A DNA stretch of 64,000 bases from Acidobacteriota bacterium (GCA_018269075.1 JAFDVJ010000013.1:1-64000), one strand, 5' to 3'. Shown: positions 19,701-28,473, numbered from the stretch's first letter. Program-made: numbers and translations. The notes: generated by a model not told the origin, from the letters alone.

Positions 19701-20023
19701 ATTTCTCGGTTCGCCACAAATATCGTTTCGGCCGTGACGATCGGTTCACGCTCGCTATGGATCTCGATATTCTGAACCTGTTCAATGAAGCCAACGAACT
19801 TCAGAGAAGCGGTCTGATCAACGCGCGCGTCGATTTCGCCTCGATCCTGCCGGGCGATACCGACACGCAGGTCGTGCAGTCGTTCTTCAGCGGCAACGCG
19901 CGGCAGCTCATTCTGAACTACCTCAACAGCCGTCCCGACCGCGCGGCGGACCCGACGTTCAATCTGCCGTCGGTCTACCAGAACCCGCGCCAGATCCGGT
20001 TCGGTTTCCGTCTTCTTTTCTAA
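16727..20023 (+). CDS. TonB-dependent receptor with carboxypeptidase-regulatory-like N-domain, copy 2
   Basis: The 1098-residue protein is built like 10536-13874: signal peptide (1-24), regulatory-like sandwich (GGSIEGTIKDTTGAVVPGVEV...), plug with FIIDGQEVTNFRTG and SGFEAEFGGATGGVI, then a barrel ending RFGFRLLF. The paralogues share long blocks such as VDPNLKPFRQSEFT and PRGSFGGDF, but differ in the regulatory domain, which here carries an insertion near residues 50-65. That suggests different ligands. The ribosome site is AAGG about 5 bases before ATG 16727. A terminator shared with the converging TPR gene follows. Confidence 0.95.
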   Translation: MQRKTVLFFSVIAMLLSLGLSAFGQEQGGSIEGTIKDTTGAVVPGVEVTIISTGRTQGARQDATTGFNRKVTTDNNGFFRVLEIPPGFYSISTTANAGFGASTLNNIEVILGKTTPVNISLGAAGQNVTVDVSANDAAVAIDPTDNKIQTNITAQQAELLPKGTNVTSLLTVAPAVRSEPLAGGFQVDGASGSENTFIIDGQEVTNFRTGTLNANNNLPFTQVAEVQIKSSGFEAEFGGATGGVINIVTKGGSNDWHGEFGTQFRIARFQAGPRPFLRLYRTGTYNSATPPGTFYQQYEYIQPVKDQGTDFFPTASFSGPIVKDKVWFFANYSPQYLNTYRNINYITNDPRTRTTRVATAVSGTGQVVTVGTNEEYRSKQTNEYAFLRIDANPTSKLRLGGQFTYNPVIVEGVLPANTLVYGTPAIATVNGQNLVGSQLLGQQGGRINSNNVIGSAVYTPSSNFIVSVRAGRSFLNEKVDAANGRYSYGIPPVTRFNCQGIDVANGCLAAGQQTINSNYIINYDVSKRTTVDADATFIVSGFGGRHQFKGGYQLNRISNDTDQGYANNGLVVLYYGLGIDELSGRSNLTPTDGNLGSGYLQRFQTRGSASSSNHGLYIQDKWEPFSRLTLNLGVRAEQETVPSFTQGSPGIKFNFGDKIAPRLGAAFDVFGDGKTKIFASYGWFYDRFKYELPRGSFGGDFYRVDYFEILPSQGSTFFNSYTLGRILGNRPDVAGGNCPPGGITGGTGLSRCQEDYRVPSNSLSGDIAVNGGVDPNLKPFRQSEFTVGFERDLGFFGLLASGRYTHKNVDRAVEDIGFFNANGSETYIIGNPGFGATQTVFPALGFPATPKATRRYDALEVRIDKRFTSNFYFNANYTYSRLWGNYPGLASSDESGRNSPNVNRLFDLPFVAFLPGGASNEGRLSTDRPHAFKFYGAYSQKWSSTNTTEFGLFTTAQSGTPVSTFITFESVTSTFLNGRGDLGRTQAFTQTDFSVRHKYRFGRDDRFTLAMDLDILNLFNEANELQRSGLINARVDFASILPGDTDTQVVQSFFSGNARQLILNYLNSRPDRAADPTFNLPSVYQNPRQIRFGFRLLF

Positions 20024-20042
20024 GGAAAAAGAAGCTCCCAGA

Positions 20043-20074
20043 AAAAAAGCCCGTCGGCGGACGGGCTTTTTTTT
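20043..20074. terminator. Bidirectional terminator between receptor copy 2 and TPR copy 2
   Basis: AAAAAGCCCGTC pairs with GACGGGCTTTTT, followed by more T on the plus strand and A-rich sequence on the other. It overlaps the stop codon of the minus-strand gene, so it can end both transcripts. Confidence 0.88.
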
Positions 20075-21128
20075 ATTGCGGAACGGTCGCCGAGCTCTCG
20101 CGGGCTTTTTCGCGGAATTTCTGGATCAGCTTTTTGATCGATTCGGCGTCGCGGCTGTCGGGCTGCGTTTTCAGGAAAAGCTCGAGCTCGTCGGCGGCCG
20201 CGGCGTATTTTTTCAGGTTGTTGCCGTAGAGCAGCGCGAGCTGCCAGTGGACGTCGGGCGATTTCTTTTTCGAAAGCTCGTCGGCCCGGCGCAGCTCGGT
20301 TTCGGCTTCCCCGTATTTTTTGATCTGCCGGAGCCCCATTCCGAGCAGCAGAAACGCGGCGGCCGAGCGCTGGCTCCGGTTGACGGCCTGTCGCAGCGAG
20401 TCGACGGCCGGTTCGAACTGCTTCTGCATATACTGCGCGTAGCCGAGCATATACAGCGAATCGGCGGCCTTCGGATTGACGGCGACGGCTTTGAGCAAAA
20501 CTTCCTGCGCCGCCTTGAAATCCTGTTTCCGGAGCAGCTCGTCGCCGAGCCGGTTGAGCGCGTAGAAATACGTCGGGAAGATTTCAAGCGCCTTTTTGAG
20601 GTTATTGATGCCTTCGTCGGTTCTTTTCTGCGAAAAATCGGCCAGCGCCTGATTATAGAGATTACGGGCGTTGTCGGGGATCTCCTGCGCGAAGATCGTG
20701 CCGGTGATGCCGACCGCCTCGGCGAAGGACGTATTCTTGAGCGGCTGGAGATAAAAATCCAGATAGACCGTGTCGTTGCTGAGTCCGGCCGTCCCGCGGC
20801 TGAAGTTGACGATCTCGACCTGCTGGCTCTGTTCCGAATACCCGAACCGCCCGCCGATCACGCGGACCCGGTAAACGCCGGCCGTGAGATTGGTGAACGT
20901 GAACCTTCCGCCGCTCATCGTCTTCGTCCGCGCCAGATACCGCGAAAACTCGTCCTGGAGCTCGACGTCGACGTCCATCAGACCCCTTTTCTCGGGATCG
21001 AAGACCATTCCGTTGATCGTGCTGCCGGCGAGCGAACGAGCGGCTTTCGGCGTCGACGCGGAGACGGCGCCGCCGATAAAGAGAGAAAACAATACCATAA
21101 AACAAACCCGGTAATACAAGCTTTTCAT
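20073..21128 (-). CDS. Secreted carboxypeptidase-regulatory-like / TPR repeat protein, copy 2
   Basis: The start ATG 21126-21128 has an AGGAG site 6 bases upstream; the seven extra upstream codons are rejected. The 351-residue product has a signal peptide (ends VSAS), a regulatory-like domain (STINGMVFDPEKRGLMDVDVELQ through TNLTAGVYRVRV, about 34-95) and TPR helices to the C-terminus. It is paralogous to 14470-15516, with conserved landmarks such as IFAQE, LEIFPTYFYALNRLGDE and VHWQLALLY. It faces TonB receptor copy 2 and shares its terminator. Confidence 0.85.
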   Translation of the reverse strand: MKSLYYRVCFMVLFSLFIGGAVSASTPKAARSLAGSTINGMVFDPEKRGLMDVDVELQDEFSRYLARTKTMSGGRFTFTNLTAGVYRVRVIGGRFGYSEQSQQVEIVNFSRGTAGLSNDTVYLDFYLQPLKNTSFAEAVGITGTIFAQEIPDNARNLYNQALADFSQKRTDEGINNLKKALEIFPTYFYALNRLGDELLRKQDFKAAQEVLLKAVAVNPKAADSLYMLGYAQYMQKQFEPAVDSLRQAVNRSQRSAAAFLLLGMGLRQIKKYGEAETELRRADELSKKKSPDVHWQLALLYGNNLKKYAAAADELELFLKTQPDSRDAESIKKLIQKFREKARESSATVPQ

Positions 21129-21310
21129 TTCAAACTCCTGATTTTTCAAATTCTGTTAAAGCGGAAAAAGTGCTGAGATGCTGGGAAAATTACAAAAAAT
21201 ACGGTTTTTGTCTGTAAGTAAAGTATAGCGCTTCGGGTTTGAAAATCACAGGTTTTTTTTGCGCCGGCGGGTAATGCCTCAGTAAAAATTATGGAGAGAT
21301 TGAGGGGAAT

Positions 21311-21346
21311 AGTCTTGAGTCTTGAGTCTGAAGTCTTGAGTCTGAA
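21311..21346. repeat. GTCTTGA/GTCTGAA heptamer run
   Basis: Five units of GTCTTGA or GTCTGAA follow each other with a 7-base period. Confidence 0.65.
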
Positions 21347-21468
21347 TTCCCGGACGCGCACGCTTCAAACGAAAGCGGTTTCGGCCGAATCGTCGCGCCG
21401 GCGTTTGGCGATCGAACGCTGAATCAGGACCGAGGTATTACGCCGGCGGGAAAGTTTCCGGGAGCGCG

Positions 21469-21516
21469 AAAAGCCGGACGACCGAATGACGCGCGTCATT
21501 CGGTCGTCCGGCTTTT
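21469..21516. terminator. 48-bp perfect palindrome, terminator of the sigma operon
   Basis: The arms are 24 bp each with no mismatch and no loop, running from AAAAGCCGGACG to its complement. The position 24 bases after the anti-sigma stop and the flanking A/T runs fit a bidirectional terminator. Confidence 0.7.
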
Positions 21517-21539
21517 CGGCTGTCGAACGGAAACGATCC

Positions 21540-21974
21540 TTATTCTTTCGGTTCCGGTTGATCTTCCGTTTTTTCGGCTTCGGCGTCTTCCGGTTTTTCC
21601 TGCTCCTGATGCGCGAAAACCGCGCTCTCGTTGCCGCCGAACAATCGCGCCACGAAGCCCGACAGAATTTCGGAGATCTTCGCCGGCTGTTTTTCGGTTT
21701 CCGCGATCTCGACCGGAACGTCCGCGAACGCGAGATCGAAACGGATCAGCTCGGTGGTCACGTGACGGCAGAAAGAACAATCGACCAGGTGATTGACCAC
21801 CGGCAGTGTTTCGCGTTCGCTCAGGCTCCCTTCGACGAATGCCGAGAGCGTATCTTCGTCCAGATGGCTGCCCGCCGCGGTCGATGATCCGCCGGCCGTG
21901 CGCCGTTTCAAATAGCTGTCCAGCAGCCCTTGTATTTGCAATTCTTCGGAATTTAATTTCAGCGTATTTTCCAT
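21540..21974 (-). CDS. Putative anti-sigma factor with a zinc-finger-like HxxxCxxC motif
   Basis: The 144-residue protein has HLVDCSFCRHV near residues 62-72, matching the HxxxCxxC core of ZAS-type anti-sigma domains. It is preceded by HLDEDTLSAFVEGSLSERE, the usual first helix of such domains. The C-terminal third is strongly acidic and has no clear membrane helix, so it would be a soluble regulator. The gene lies 103 bp downstream of the sigma-factor gene on the same strand, the expected position for its control protein. Pairing is inferred from position. Confidence 0.65.
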   Translation of the reverse strand: MENTLKLNSEELQIQGLLDSYLKRRTAGGSSTAAGSHLDEDTLSAFVEGSLSERETLPVVNHLVDCSFCRHVTTELIRFDLAFADVPVEIAETEKQPAKISEILSGFVARLFGGNESAVFAHQEQEKPEDAEAEKTEDQPEPKE

Positions 21975-22077
21975 TTTAAAATCCAGCCTCCCTATTCTTA
22001 GACGCTTTTTTTGGACGCATTTGCGTTATTTTGGGCGGTTTGGTCAAAAAAACTTCGCAAATGCCGTTTTTTTTTGC

Positions 22078-23082
22078 TCAGGTTGGCTTCAGGCTCTGAA
22101 AAATGCTCCGATTGGCGATTTCGTCCTTGATCAGCTCGAGACAGATGGCGACCTCGTTTTCCCGCAATTTATGTTCGCCGCGAAGCTCGGCGAGAAAGGT
22201 CTGGAGAACCTTCGAGTAGCTTTTTTCGAGCCATCGCATAATCGTCGATTCGTGGACGCGGGTTTCGGGATTTTTCTCGCGGCTCGCCGACTTTCGCTGA
22301 AACCAGCCGCGCATCGGCGAGGCCGGATTCTCGATCAGCCGCGCGATCTCGCGGAGCTTCAGACTCTCGGCATGATAGTAGAGCAGGAGCAGTTTTTCGT
22401 GGGCCTCGAGCGTCGAAAAGGCTTTTTCGATCGACGAAACGACTGCCGGTCGATACCGTTCGACGGTGATCTTTTCGTCCAGCGCGATCTCGGTGTCGGG
22501 CGGTTCTTCGGCGATAAAGGCCTGAAACTGGCCCTCGCCCATCGTTTCCGTCATCTCGTCGAGCGAAATTTCCTCGTGCGCGGCGCGGTGCAGATCGACG
22601 AGCGAATGCCAGATGACCGTCCGCAGCCAGCCGCGAATGCTGCCGCGGCCGCTGTAGGTCGAAAATTTCGAGACTCGTTCGCCGTCGACGACGCGCGTTC
22701 CGTAAAGCTCGATATAAACCGTATCGACGACGTCGCGCGCGTCCGCGTCGGTGTTCGCGAGATGCCGCGCGCCGCGTTCGAGAAACTTCCGGTGATTCTG
22801 GTCGAATTCCCACCACGCGCGCTCGTTTCCGTTGGCGCAGCCGATGGCCAGCAGAAGATCGTCGGCGTGAATCTGATTCAGAAAATCGGTCAGTTCGGCG
22901 GCCGAAACCTCTCGGTTCGAGCTGTTGATGAATTTGCGGATCGTCTTGCGCAGCGAATCTTTGTAGTTTTCGAGCGAGACCCCGAAATTCGGCGCGTTTT
23001 CAACGCAGCGGTTGAAAATTTCTTCAATCAACAATTCGCATTCTTTCGGTATTTCCGTTTGCTGGGTTGCTTCCGTCATCAT
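22078..23082 (-). CDS. Sigma-70 family RNA polymerase sigma factor with long N-terminal extension
   Basis: The 334-residue protein carries a region-2-like part, including NERAWWEFDQNHRKFLERGARHL and DARDVVDTVYIELYG, then FSTYSGRGSIRGWLRTVIWHSLVDLHR (about 145-170), which matches the recognition helix and following region. A region-4-like helix-turn-helix is visible at about 218-315 (LEAHEKLLLLYYHAESLKLREIARLI ... ESTIMRWLEKS). ECF sigmas are usually 160-220 residues; this one has about 75 extra N-terminal residues and an insertion in region 4. It resembles the large ECF-like factors of myxobacteria and acidobacteria. The candidate anti-sigma gene follows. Confidence 0.8.
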   Translation of the reverse strand: MMTEATQQTEIPKECELLIEEIFNRCVENAPNFGVSLENYKDSLRKTIRKFINSSNREVSAAELTDFLNQIHADDLLLAIGCANGNERAWWEFDQNHRKFLERGARHLANTDADARDVVDTVYIELYGTRVVDGERVSKFSTYSGRGSIRGWLRTVIWHSLVDLHRAAHEEISLDEMTETMGEGQFQAFIAEEPPDTEIALDEKITVERYRPAVVSSIEKAFSTLEAHEKLLLLYYHAESLKLREIARLIENPASPMRGWFQRKSASREKNPETRVHESTIMRWLEKSYSKVLQTFLAELRGEHKLRENEVAICLELIKDEIANRSIFQSLKPT

Positions 23083-23159
23083 TTTGGAAATTTATTATAA
23101 ACGAAATTTTCGATTTAGCCTAGCCTTTTTACCGGGTTGCGCGGCGCCGGCGCCGGTCT

Positions 23160-25019
23160 TTACGCGCCGGTTTCGAGCGCCGGCGAGGCGTTCGCCGCGG
23201 GCGGCACCGAGCTGTGAATTTTTTCCTCGACATACTGCAGCTGATAGAGCCGCCGGTAAAGCCCGCGCAGGTTCAGAAGCTCCTGGTGCGTGCCGGCTTC
23301 GCGGAGCTCGCCGTGATGAAAAACCAGAATCCGGTCGCATTTCTGGATCGTCGAAAGCCGGTGCGCGATGACGAGCGACGTGCGCTCCTGCATCACGCGC
23401 TCGACGGCCTGCTGGATGAGCTGTTCGGTCTCGGTGTCGATCGAGCTCGTCGCTTCGTCCAAAATCAAGATCGTCGGCTCGAAGGCGAGCGCGCGGGCGA
23501 AGGAAATGAGCTGTTTCTGGCCGACCGAAAGACCCGCGCCGCGTTCGCGGACTTCGGATTTGTAGCCGCCGTCGAGCTTTTCGATGAATTCGGCGGCGTG
23601 GACTTCGCTGGCCGCCCAGCGGATCTTTTCGTCGGAGATCGTCCGGCTGCCGAGCCGGATGTTGTCCTCGATCGCGCCGGAAAAGAGAAAAACGTCCTGC
23701 AGAACGACCGCGAAGTTTTCGCGCAGGTCGCTCAGATTCCAGTCGCGGACGTCCGTCCCGTCGACCAGGATGCGGCCCTTCCGGACGTCGTAAAAACGCA
23801 TCAACAGGTTCGTGACCGTCGTTTTCCCCGAGCCGGTGTGGCCGACGAGCGCGACCGATTCGCCGGGCTCGATCGTGAACGAAACGTCTTTCATCACCCA
23901 GTTTTCGTCCTTGTAGGCGAACCAGACGTTCTGAAATTCGATCCGTCCGGCGACTTTGCCCGATTTTTTCGGGCTTTCCGGCGATTTGATCGCGACCGGC
24001 AGATCGAGGAGCTGGAAAATCCGGTGCGAGGCGACGATCGCCGCCTGCAGGATGTTGAATTTGTCCGAAAGATCGCGGATCGGCTGAAAAAGATTCTGCG
24101 AATACTGGACGAAGGCGATGACGATGCCGATCGTGAGGGCCTTTTTGTCGGCCGACATCTCGCCGATAAACTGGTAGCCGCCGAACCAGATGACGAGCGC
24201 GACGCCGATCGTGCCGATGAAATCGACCATCGGGTAAAAGATCGAATAGTAATAGATCGTCTCGATGTTGGCGCGTCGGTAATCGTCGTTGATCTCGTCG
24301 AACCGGCGCGCGGTCTTCGCTTCGGCGTTGAAGAGCTGGACGGTCTGCGCGCCCGAGATATGCTCCTGCAGAAACGCGTTGAGCTTGGCGGTCCGCGTGC
24401 GGACGCGGTCGAAGCCGTTGCGCGCGTGTTTGCGAAACCAGTTGGTCGCCGTAAAGAGAAGCGGGACGGTAATCAGCGAAACGAAGGCGAGCTTCCAGTC
24501 GAGCCAGAACATCTGCGCGACGATCGCGAAGATGATCACCAGATCGCCGAGCACGTCGATCACGCCCGAGGTGAAAAGCTCGTTGAGCGCGTCGACATCC
24601 GACGTGATCCGCGTGATGATCCGGCCGACCGGATTTTTGTCGTAATAGGCGACTTCCTGATCCTGCAGCTTGGTGTAGATCTCGGTGCGCAGGTCGAACA
24701 TCACCTTCTGCCCGACGTTGTTGAGCAGGAGCTCCTGCGTGTAGTTGAAGATGAAGCGAAACAGGAAGAGGCCGAAAAACGCGAGCGCGAACAGCCAGAT
24801 GCCGTCGGTCTTTTTCGGCGTGATGAAATCGTCGACGGCCATCTGCGTGAAACGCGGCTGGATGCTGATGAGCACGTTGACGATGACCGTTAAAACGAGC
24901 GCGCCGGCCGCGATGTGCCAGTACGGCCGCAGATAAGCCAGCAAACGGCGCGCGACGCGCAGATCGTAGGTTTTCCCGATGGCTTCTTCTTCGTGCGGTT
25001 TCTGAGCTGCTGCCGACAT
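23160..25019 (-). CDS. ABC transporter, fused membrane and ATP-binding domains (MsbA/LmrA type exporter)
   Basis: The 619-residue half-transporter has six membrane helices in residues 30-310 and an ATPase domain after 358. Walker A is GHTGSGKT (393-400), the Q-loop lies near FAVVLQD (435-441), the signature is LSVGQ (496-500), Walker B is ILILDE (516-521) and the H-loop is VIAHRL. It should work as a homodimer in the inner membrane. The substrate could be lipid, peptide or drug; the sequence does not decide. A Pro/Ala-rich tail ends the protein. No partner ABC gene is adjacent. Confidence 0.93.
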   Translation of the reverse strand: MSAAAQKPHEEEAIGKTYDLRVARRLLAYLRPYWHIAAGALVLTVIVNVLISIQPRFTQMAVDDFITPKKTDGIWLFALAFFGLFLFRFIFNYTQELLLNNVGQKVMFDLRTEIYTKLQDQEVAYYDKNPVGRIITRITSDVDALNELFTSGVIDVLGDLVIIFAIVAQMFWLDWKLAFVSLITVPLLFTATNWFRKHARNGFDRVRTRTAKLNAFLQEHISGAQTVQLFNAEAKTARRFDEINDDYRRANIETIYYYSIFYPMVDFIGTIGVALVIWFGGYQFIGEMSADKKALTIGIVIAFVQYSQNLFQPIRDLSDKFNILQAAIVASHRIFQLLDLPVAIKSPESPKKSGKVAGRIEFQNVWFAYKDENWVMKDVSFTIEPGESVALVGHTGSGKTTVTNLLMRFYDVRKGRILVDGTDVRDWNLSDLRENFAVVLQDVFLFSGAIEDNIRLGSRTISDEKIRWAASEVHAAEFIEKLDGGYKSEVRERGAGLSVGQKQLISFARALAFEPTILILDEATSSIDTETEQLIQQAVERVMQERTSLVIAHRLSTIQKCDRILVFHHGELREAGTHQELLNLRGLYRRLYQLQYVEEKIHSSVPPAANASPALETGA

Positions 25020-25175
25020 TAATTATAGATTTTAATTTTCCGGTTTCCGATTGGCAAAACCGGAGCCGTTATTTTTTGCGGCCGCCGCTGCGCGAAATCC
25101 GGCGGATGGACGTGGTTTTCGTCGCGATTTCAGCCGTTTCAGAAAAAAATCAGCCGTTTTTGGGGAATTTCACCA

Positions 25176-25385
25176 GAGTTGTTTGGCACGGTAATTGGCC
25201 GGGCCGGCGATTCGTTCGTGAACCGCGTTTTCGATCGAATCGGAATTGTCAGCCCGGCGAACGGTTGTTTTTGATCCACGAAAAACACCAAAAACACTAA
25301 ATTTCTTTCGTGTTTTTTTAGTGGTTTTCGTGTCTTTCGCGGATCAAAAACAACCGCTCGCCGTTCGGTATTTTCAATTAAAGCG
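25176..25385. repeat. 210-bp dispersed repeat, copy 1
   Basis: It shares with 47481-47690 the blocks GAGTTGTT.GGCACG, GCGATTCGTTCGTGAACCGCG, ACACCAAAAACACTAAATTT and ACAACCGCTCGCCG in the same order. Inside, CACGAAAAACACCAAAAACAC and the complementary GTGTTTTTTTAGTG form a hairpin. Confidence 0.75.
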
Positions 25386-25403
25386 AATTGTCCCGATGCC
25401 GAG

Positions 25404-25443
25404 CAATCCGAAATCCGAAATCCGAAATCCGAAATCCGAAATC
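25404..25443. repeat. GAAATCC heptamer run
   Basis: Five tandem units with a 7-base period precede the SpoIIM-like gene. Confidence 0.75.
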
Positions 25444-25498
25444 GCTCCTGTTTTTTTTCTTGCCAATCGCGGCCCGAGACTCTAAAATCTTTATCACG

Positions 25499-26470
25499 AT
25501 GAACCGGTTTATCGACGAGGGCAAAAACAAGTGGCAGCGGCTCGAAGATCTGTTGTCGATTCTCGACGTTTCGAGTCTGCGCGGGCTGTCGCGCGCCGAG
25601 ATTCGGGAATTCGGCGAGCTCTACCGCCGCGCGGCCGCCGATCTCGCGATCGCCCGCGCCGAGACGCGCGACCCGCTGCTCATCAACTATCTGAACAGCC
25701 TCGTGATCCGCGCCCACGGCAAAATCTACCGCGCCGAGGCGCAGGGCGGAAATCTCGCCTGGCAGTTCTTCGCGCGCGATCTGCCGCGGACCTTTCGCAA
25801 AAACATCCGTTATATGATGATCGCGCTCGCGATCTTCGTCGGGTTTGCCGTGTTCGGCTTCGTGACGACGTGGATCAACAGCGATTTCGCGAGTTTCGTC
25901 AGGCTGACGGGCATCGAATACGAGATTCAGGCCGGCAATCAATGGTGGCGCTCGCTCAACGACGCCAACCAGCTCGGCGCGAGCAGCATTCTGACGAACA
26001 ACATTCTGGTGACGTTCAGAGTCTTCGCGATGGGCGCGTTTTTCGGGATCGGCGCGGTTTACGATCTGGCGTTCGAGGGCGCGCGGCTCGGCAGCGTCTT
26101 CGCGCTCTGCTACAAGCTCAATCCGCCGTTCGGCAACGAGCTCGCGAGCTTCGTCGTCGGTCACGGCGTGATCGAGCTGTCGATGATCTACGTCTGCGCG
26201 GGCGCGGGTATGATGATCGGCTACGCGTTCGTCAATCCGGGCGATCTGACGCGCGCGCAGGCGCTCAAGCAAAAGGGAATGGAAGCCGCCCGGATCGTCG
26301 TCGGCGCGGCCTGTTTTCTGGTCGTCGCGGGCATCATCGAAGGCTTTCTCTCGCCGTCGAACCTGCCCGCCTGGGTCAAGTTCGGGACCGGCCTCTCGAC
26401 CGGCCTCGCGATGTATTCGTATCTGCTTCTCGCCGGTCACGACAAAGACGCGGAAAAGGCGAAGATCTAG
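25499..26470 (+). CDS. SpoIIM-like (DUF95) integral membrane protein
   Basis: The start is ATG 25499-25501; upstream codons come from the heptamer repeat. The 323-residue protein starts with a soluble helical part (LEDLLSILDVSSLRGLSRAEIREFGELYRRAAADLAIAR) typical of stage II sporulation M family members in non-sporulating bacteria. Five or six membrane helices follow from residue 100 on. The segments NNILVTFRVFAMGAFFGIGAVYDLAFEGARLG and VVGHGVIELSMIYVCAGAGMMIGYAFV are the family core. The exact function outside sporulation is not known. It stands upstream of the DinB gene without overlap. Confidence 0.85.
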   Translation: MNRFIDEGKNKWQRLEDLLSILDVSSLRGLSRAEIREFGELYRRAAADLAIARAETRDPLLINYLNSLVIRAHGKIYRAEAQGGNLAWQFFARDLPRTFRKNIRYMMIALAIFVGFAVFGFVTTWINSDFASFVRLTGIEYEIQAGNQWWRSLNDANQLGASSILTNNILVTFRVFAMGAFFGIGAVYDLAFEGARLGSVFALCYKLNPPFGNELASFVVGHGVIELSMIYVCAGAGMMIGYAFVNPGDLTRAQALKQKGMEAARIVVGAACFLVVAGIIEGFLSPSNLPAWVKFGTGLSTGLAMYSYLLLAGHDKDAEKAKI

Positions 26471-26683
26471 TTCTCCGCGTCGCGGACGGCTGCCGCAAAC
26501 GGCCCGCGAAAAAGCCGCAATCGCCTCTTGTTTAAAAACGGCCGGATTTTTTATCCTTGAAAATAAGAAACGCCGGCGACCGCCGAATTGGTCTGGTCGA
26601 ATTCGCCGAAATCGGTCCTTGCCGGAAGTTTTTCGCGTTGTAAGATGGAAAGAATATCTTTACGCGAGGACTCCGGCAGGTTT

Positions 26684-27205
26684 ATGAAAAAATCGCAGAT
26701 CGACCCGAAACCCGTTTATTTCGAACGCTACATCGACACGGTCGACGACGTCGAGCTGGCCGCGGCCTTTGAAGACAGCCGCCGGCAGCTTCGGTCGCTC
26801 GACGAAAAACGGCTGACGGCGCTCGGCGATGCCGTTCCCGCGCCCGGAAAATGGACGATCCGCGAGATTTTTCAGCACCTGATCGATTGGGAACGGGTTC
26901 TCGGCTACCGCGCGCTGCTTTATGCGCGCATCGACGGCGCGGTCGCGCAGGATCTGGACACCGCGCTGATGGCCGAAGGTCTCGCCGCCGGCCGCCGTTC
27001 GGTCGCGGCGCTGATCGACGAGCTGCTGCTCGTCCGCGCATCGACGGCGGCGCTTTTCGCGAGCTTCGACGAGCGGATGCTGATGCGTCGCGGAACGGCT
27101 TGGAAATACGAGATTTCGGTGCTCGCCGTGGGCTTTACGATCGTCGGTCACCAGCTTCATCACCTGCGGATCGTCGAGGAACAATACTACCCGCTCGCCC
27201 GCTGA
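26684..27205 (+). CDS. DinB family protein
   Basis: The 173-residue protein is a four-helix-bundle DinB/YfiT-like protein: KWTIREIFQHLIDWERVLGYRAL gives the first metal-binding His (about residue 66), and VGHQLHHLRIVEEQYYP near the end gives the other two (about 155-160). Members bind a divalent metal and often act as thiol-dependent transferases, but the substrate is unknown here. I chose ATG 26684 because the upstream part of the frame looks non-coding and a GGCAGG site lies just before it. Confidence 0.88.
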   Translation: MKKSQIDPKPVYFERYIDTVDDVELAAAFEDSRRQLRSLDEKRLTALGDAVPAPGKWTIREIFQHLIDWERVLGYRALLYARIDGAVAQDLDTALMAEGLAAGRRSVAALIDELLLVRASTAALFASFDERMLMRRGTAWKYEISVLAVGFTIVGHQLHHLRIVEEQYYPLAR

Positions 27206-27259
27206 AAGGCTTTCGGCCGAAAGCGGCGCGATGACGGGAAAATCACAGACAAAGGGGTT

Positions 27260-28423
27260 ATGAAAAGAATAAATTCGATCGACATCGTGCGCGGCGTGGT
27301 GATGATCATTATGGCGCTCGATCACGTGCGCGACCTGATCCACGTCGATTCGATCGCGCAGAGTCCGACAAATCTCGCGACGACCACGCCGTTTCTGTTT
27401 TTCACGCGCTGGATCACGCATCTCTGCGCGCCGACCTTCGTTTTTCTCGCCGGCACGTCCGCCTATCTCGCGCTCAAGGACGCCGACGCGGCGACCGGGC
27501 GCAGCTTTCTCATCAAGCGCGGATTGTGGCTGATCCTGCTCGAATTCACGCTCGTGACGTTTGCGCTGTGGTTCGATCCGGGTTTTCACACGCTGATCTT
27601 TCAGGTGATCGCGGCGATCGGCTTCGGCTTCATCGCGCTCGGCCTGCTGCGCGGGCTCGGCCCGAAAACGCTCGGCATTCTCGGCCTGATAATCGTTTTC
27701 GGTCATAATCTGACGGCGCTTATTCCGTTTGCCGAAGACTCGATCGCGAGAACCGTCCTGACGCCGTTTTTCGGGCCGGCGGCGTTTCCGCTCGGGGCCG
27801 GGAGGACGTTCGTGATGGGATATTCGCCGATCCCGTGGCTCGGCGTGATGCTCGTCGGTTATGCGGCCGGCAAGCTGTTCGAGCTCGATCCGGCGGCGCG
27901 CCGGCGGCGGCTGCTCGCGCTCGGCGGCGGCGCGCTCGCGCTCTTCGTCGTCCTGCGCCTCGTCAACGTCTACGGAGATCCGGTGCCGTGGGCACCGCAG
28001 GCGGACGCCGTCTACACGTTTCTCTCGTTTATGAACGTCACGAAATACGCGCCGTCGCTGTTGTTCTGCCTGGTCACGCTCGGCGTGATGTTTTTGATGC
28101 TCGCGGCGGCCGAAGGCGCGAAAAACCGGGCGACCGACGTCGCCGAGATCTACGGCCGCGTCCCGCTCTTTTATTTTCTCGCGCATCTTTATCTGATTCA
28201 TCTGATCCTGCTGATCGTACTGTTTCTGCAGGGCTTTCCGGCCTCGTCGCTCGAGTTCGCGGGCGGCACGTTCGGGCGGCCGAAAGACGCCGTCAGCGGT
28301 CTCCCGCTGTGGCAGATCTACGCGCTCTGGGTCGGCGTCGTCGCCGCGCTCTACGTTCCGTGCCGGCTCTACGGCGAATACAAGCGGCGGCATCGGGAGA
28401 AGACGTGGCTCCGCTATCTGTAA
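27260..28423 (+). CDS. Heparan-alpha-glucosaminide N-acetyltransferase-like (DUF1624) membrane protein
   Basis: The 387-residue protein begins with the family signature RINSIDIVRGVVMIIMALDHVRDL. It has about ten membrane helices, with the conserved histidines in LDHVRD and FTRWITHLCAPTFVFLAGTSAYL. The known animal relative acetylates glucosamine on the far side of the membrane using acetyl-CoA; bacterial members probably move acyl groups onto sugars or cell-surface polymers. It follows the DinB gene by 54 bp in the same direction. A heptamer repeat begins exactly at its stop codon. Confidence 0.88.
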   Translation: MKRINSIDIVRGVVMIIMALDHVRDLIHVDSIAQSPTNLATTTPFLFFTRWITHLCAPTFVFLAGTSAYLALKDADAATGRSFLIKRGLWLILLEFTLVTFALWFDPGFHTLIFQVIAAIGFGFIALGLLRGLGPKTLGILGLIIVFGHNLTALIPFAEDSIARTVLTPFFGPAAFPLGAGRTFVMGYSPIPWLGVMLVGYAAGKLFELDPAARRRRLLALGGGALALFVVLRLVNVYGDPVPWAPQADAVYTFLSFMNVTKYAPSLLFCLVTLGVMFLMLAAAEGAKNRATDVAEIYGRVPLFYFLAHLYLIHLILLIVLFLQGFPASSLEFAGGTFGRPKDAVSGLPLWQIYALWVGVVAALYVPCRLYGEYKRRHREKTWLRYL

Positions 28424-28473
28424 CGATTTCGGATTATACCGATTTCGGATTTCGGATTTCGGATTTCGGATTG
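28424..28473. repeat. GGATTTC heptamer run
   Basis: CGATTTCGGATT is followed by four tandem GGATTTC units ending in GGATTGG, directly after the stop of the DUF1624 gene. Bases 28537-28625 then hold CGCGGATTT-type words facing each other (GCGGATTTCGCGGAT and AATCCGTCAAATCCGTG), a further spacer repeat. Confidence 0.7.

Larger units (their letters stand above)
21129..21539. other. Gene-free spacer with repeats and a perfect palindrome
   Basis: It holds a GTCTTGA-type heptamer run (21311-21346) and a 48-bp perfect palindrome (21469-21516) downstream of the anti-sigma gene. No gene is supported. Confidence 0.6.
25020..25498. other. Gene-free divergent spacer with dispersed repeat
   Basis: Bases 25176-25385 are a copy of a 210-bp repeat found again at 47481-47690. 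Bases 25404-25443 are a GAAATCC heptamer run. An open frame continuing upstream from the SpoIIM-like gene through this run is repeat translation, not protein. Confidence 0.65.
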
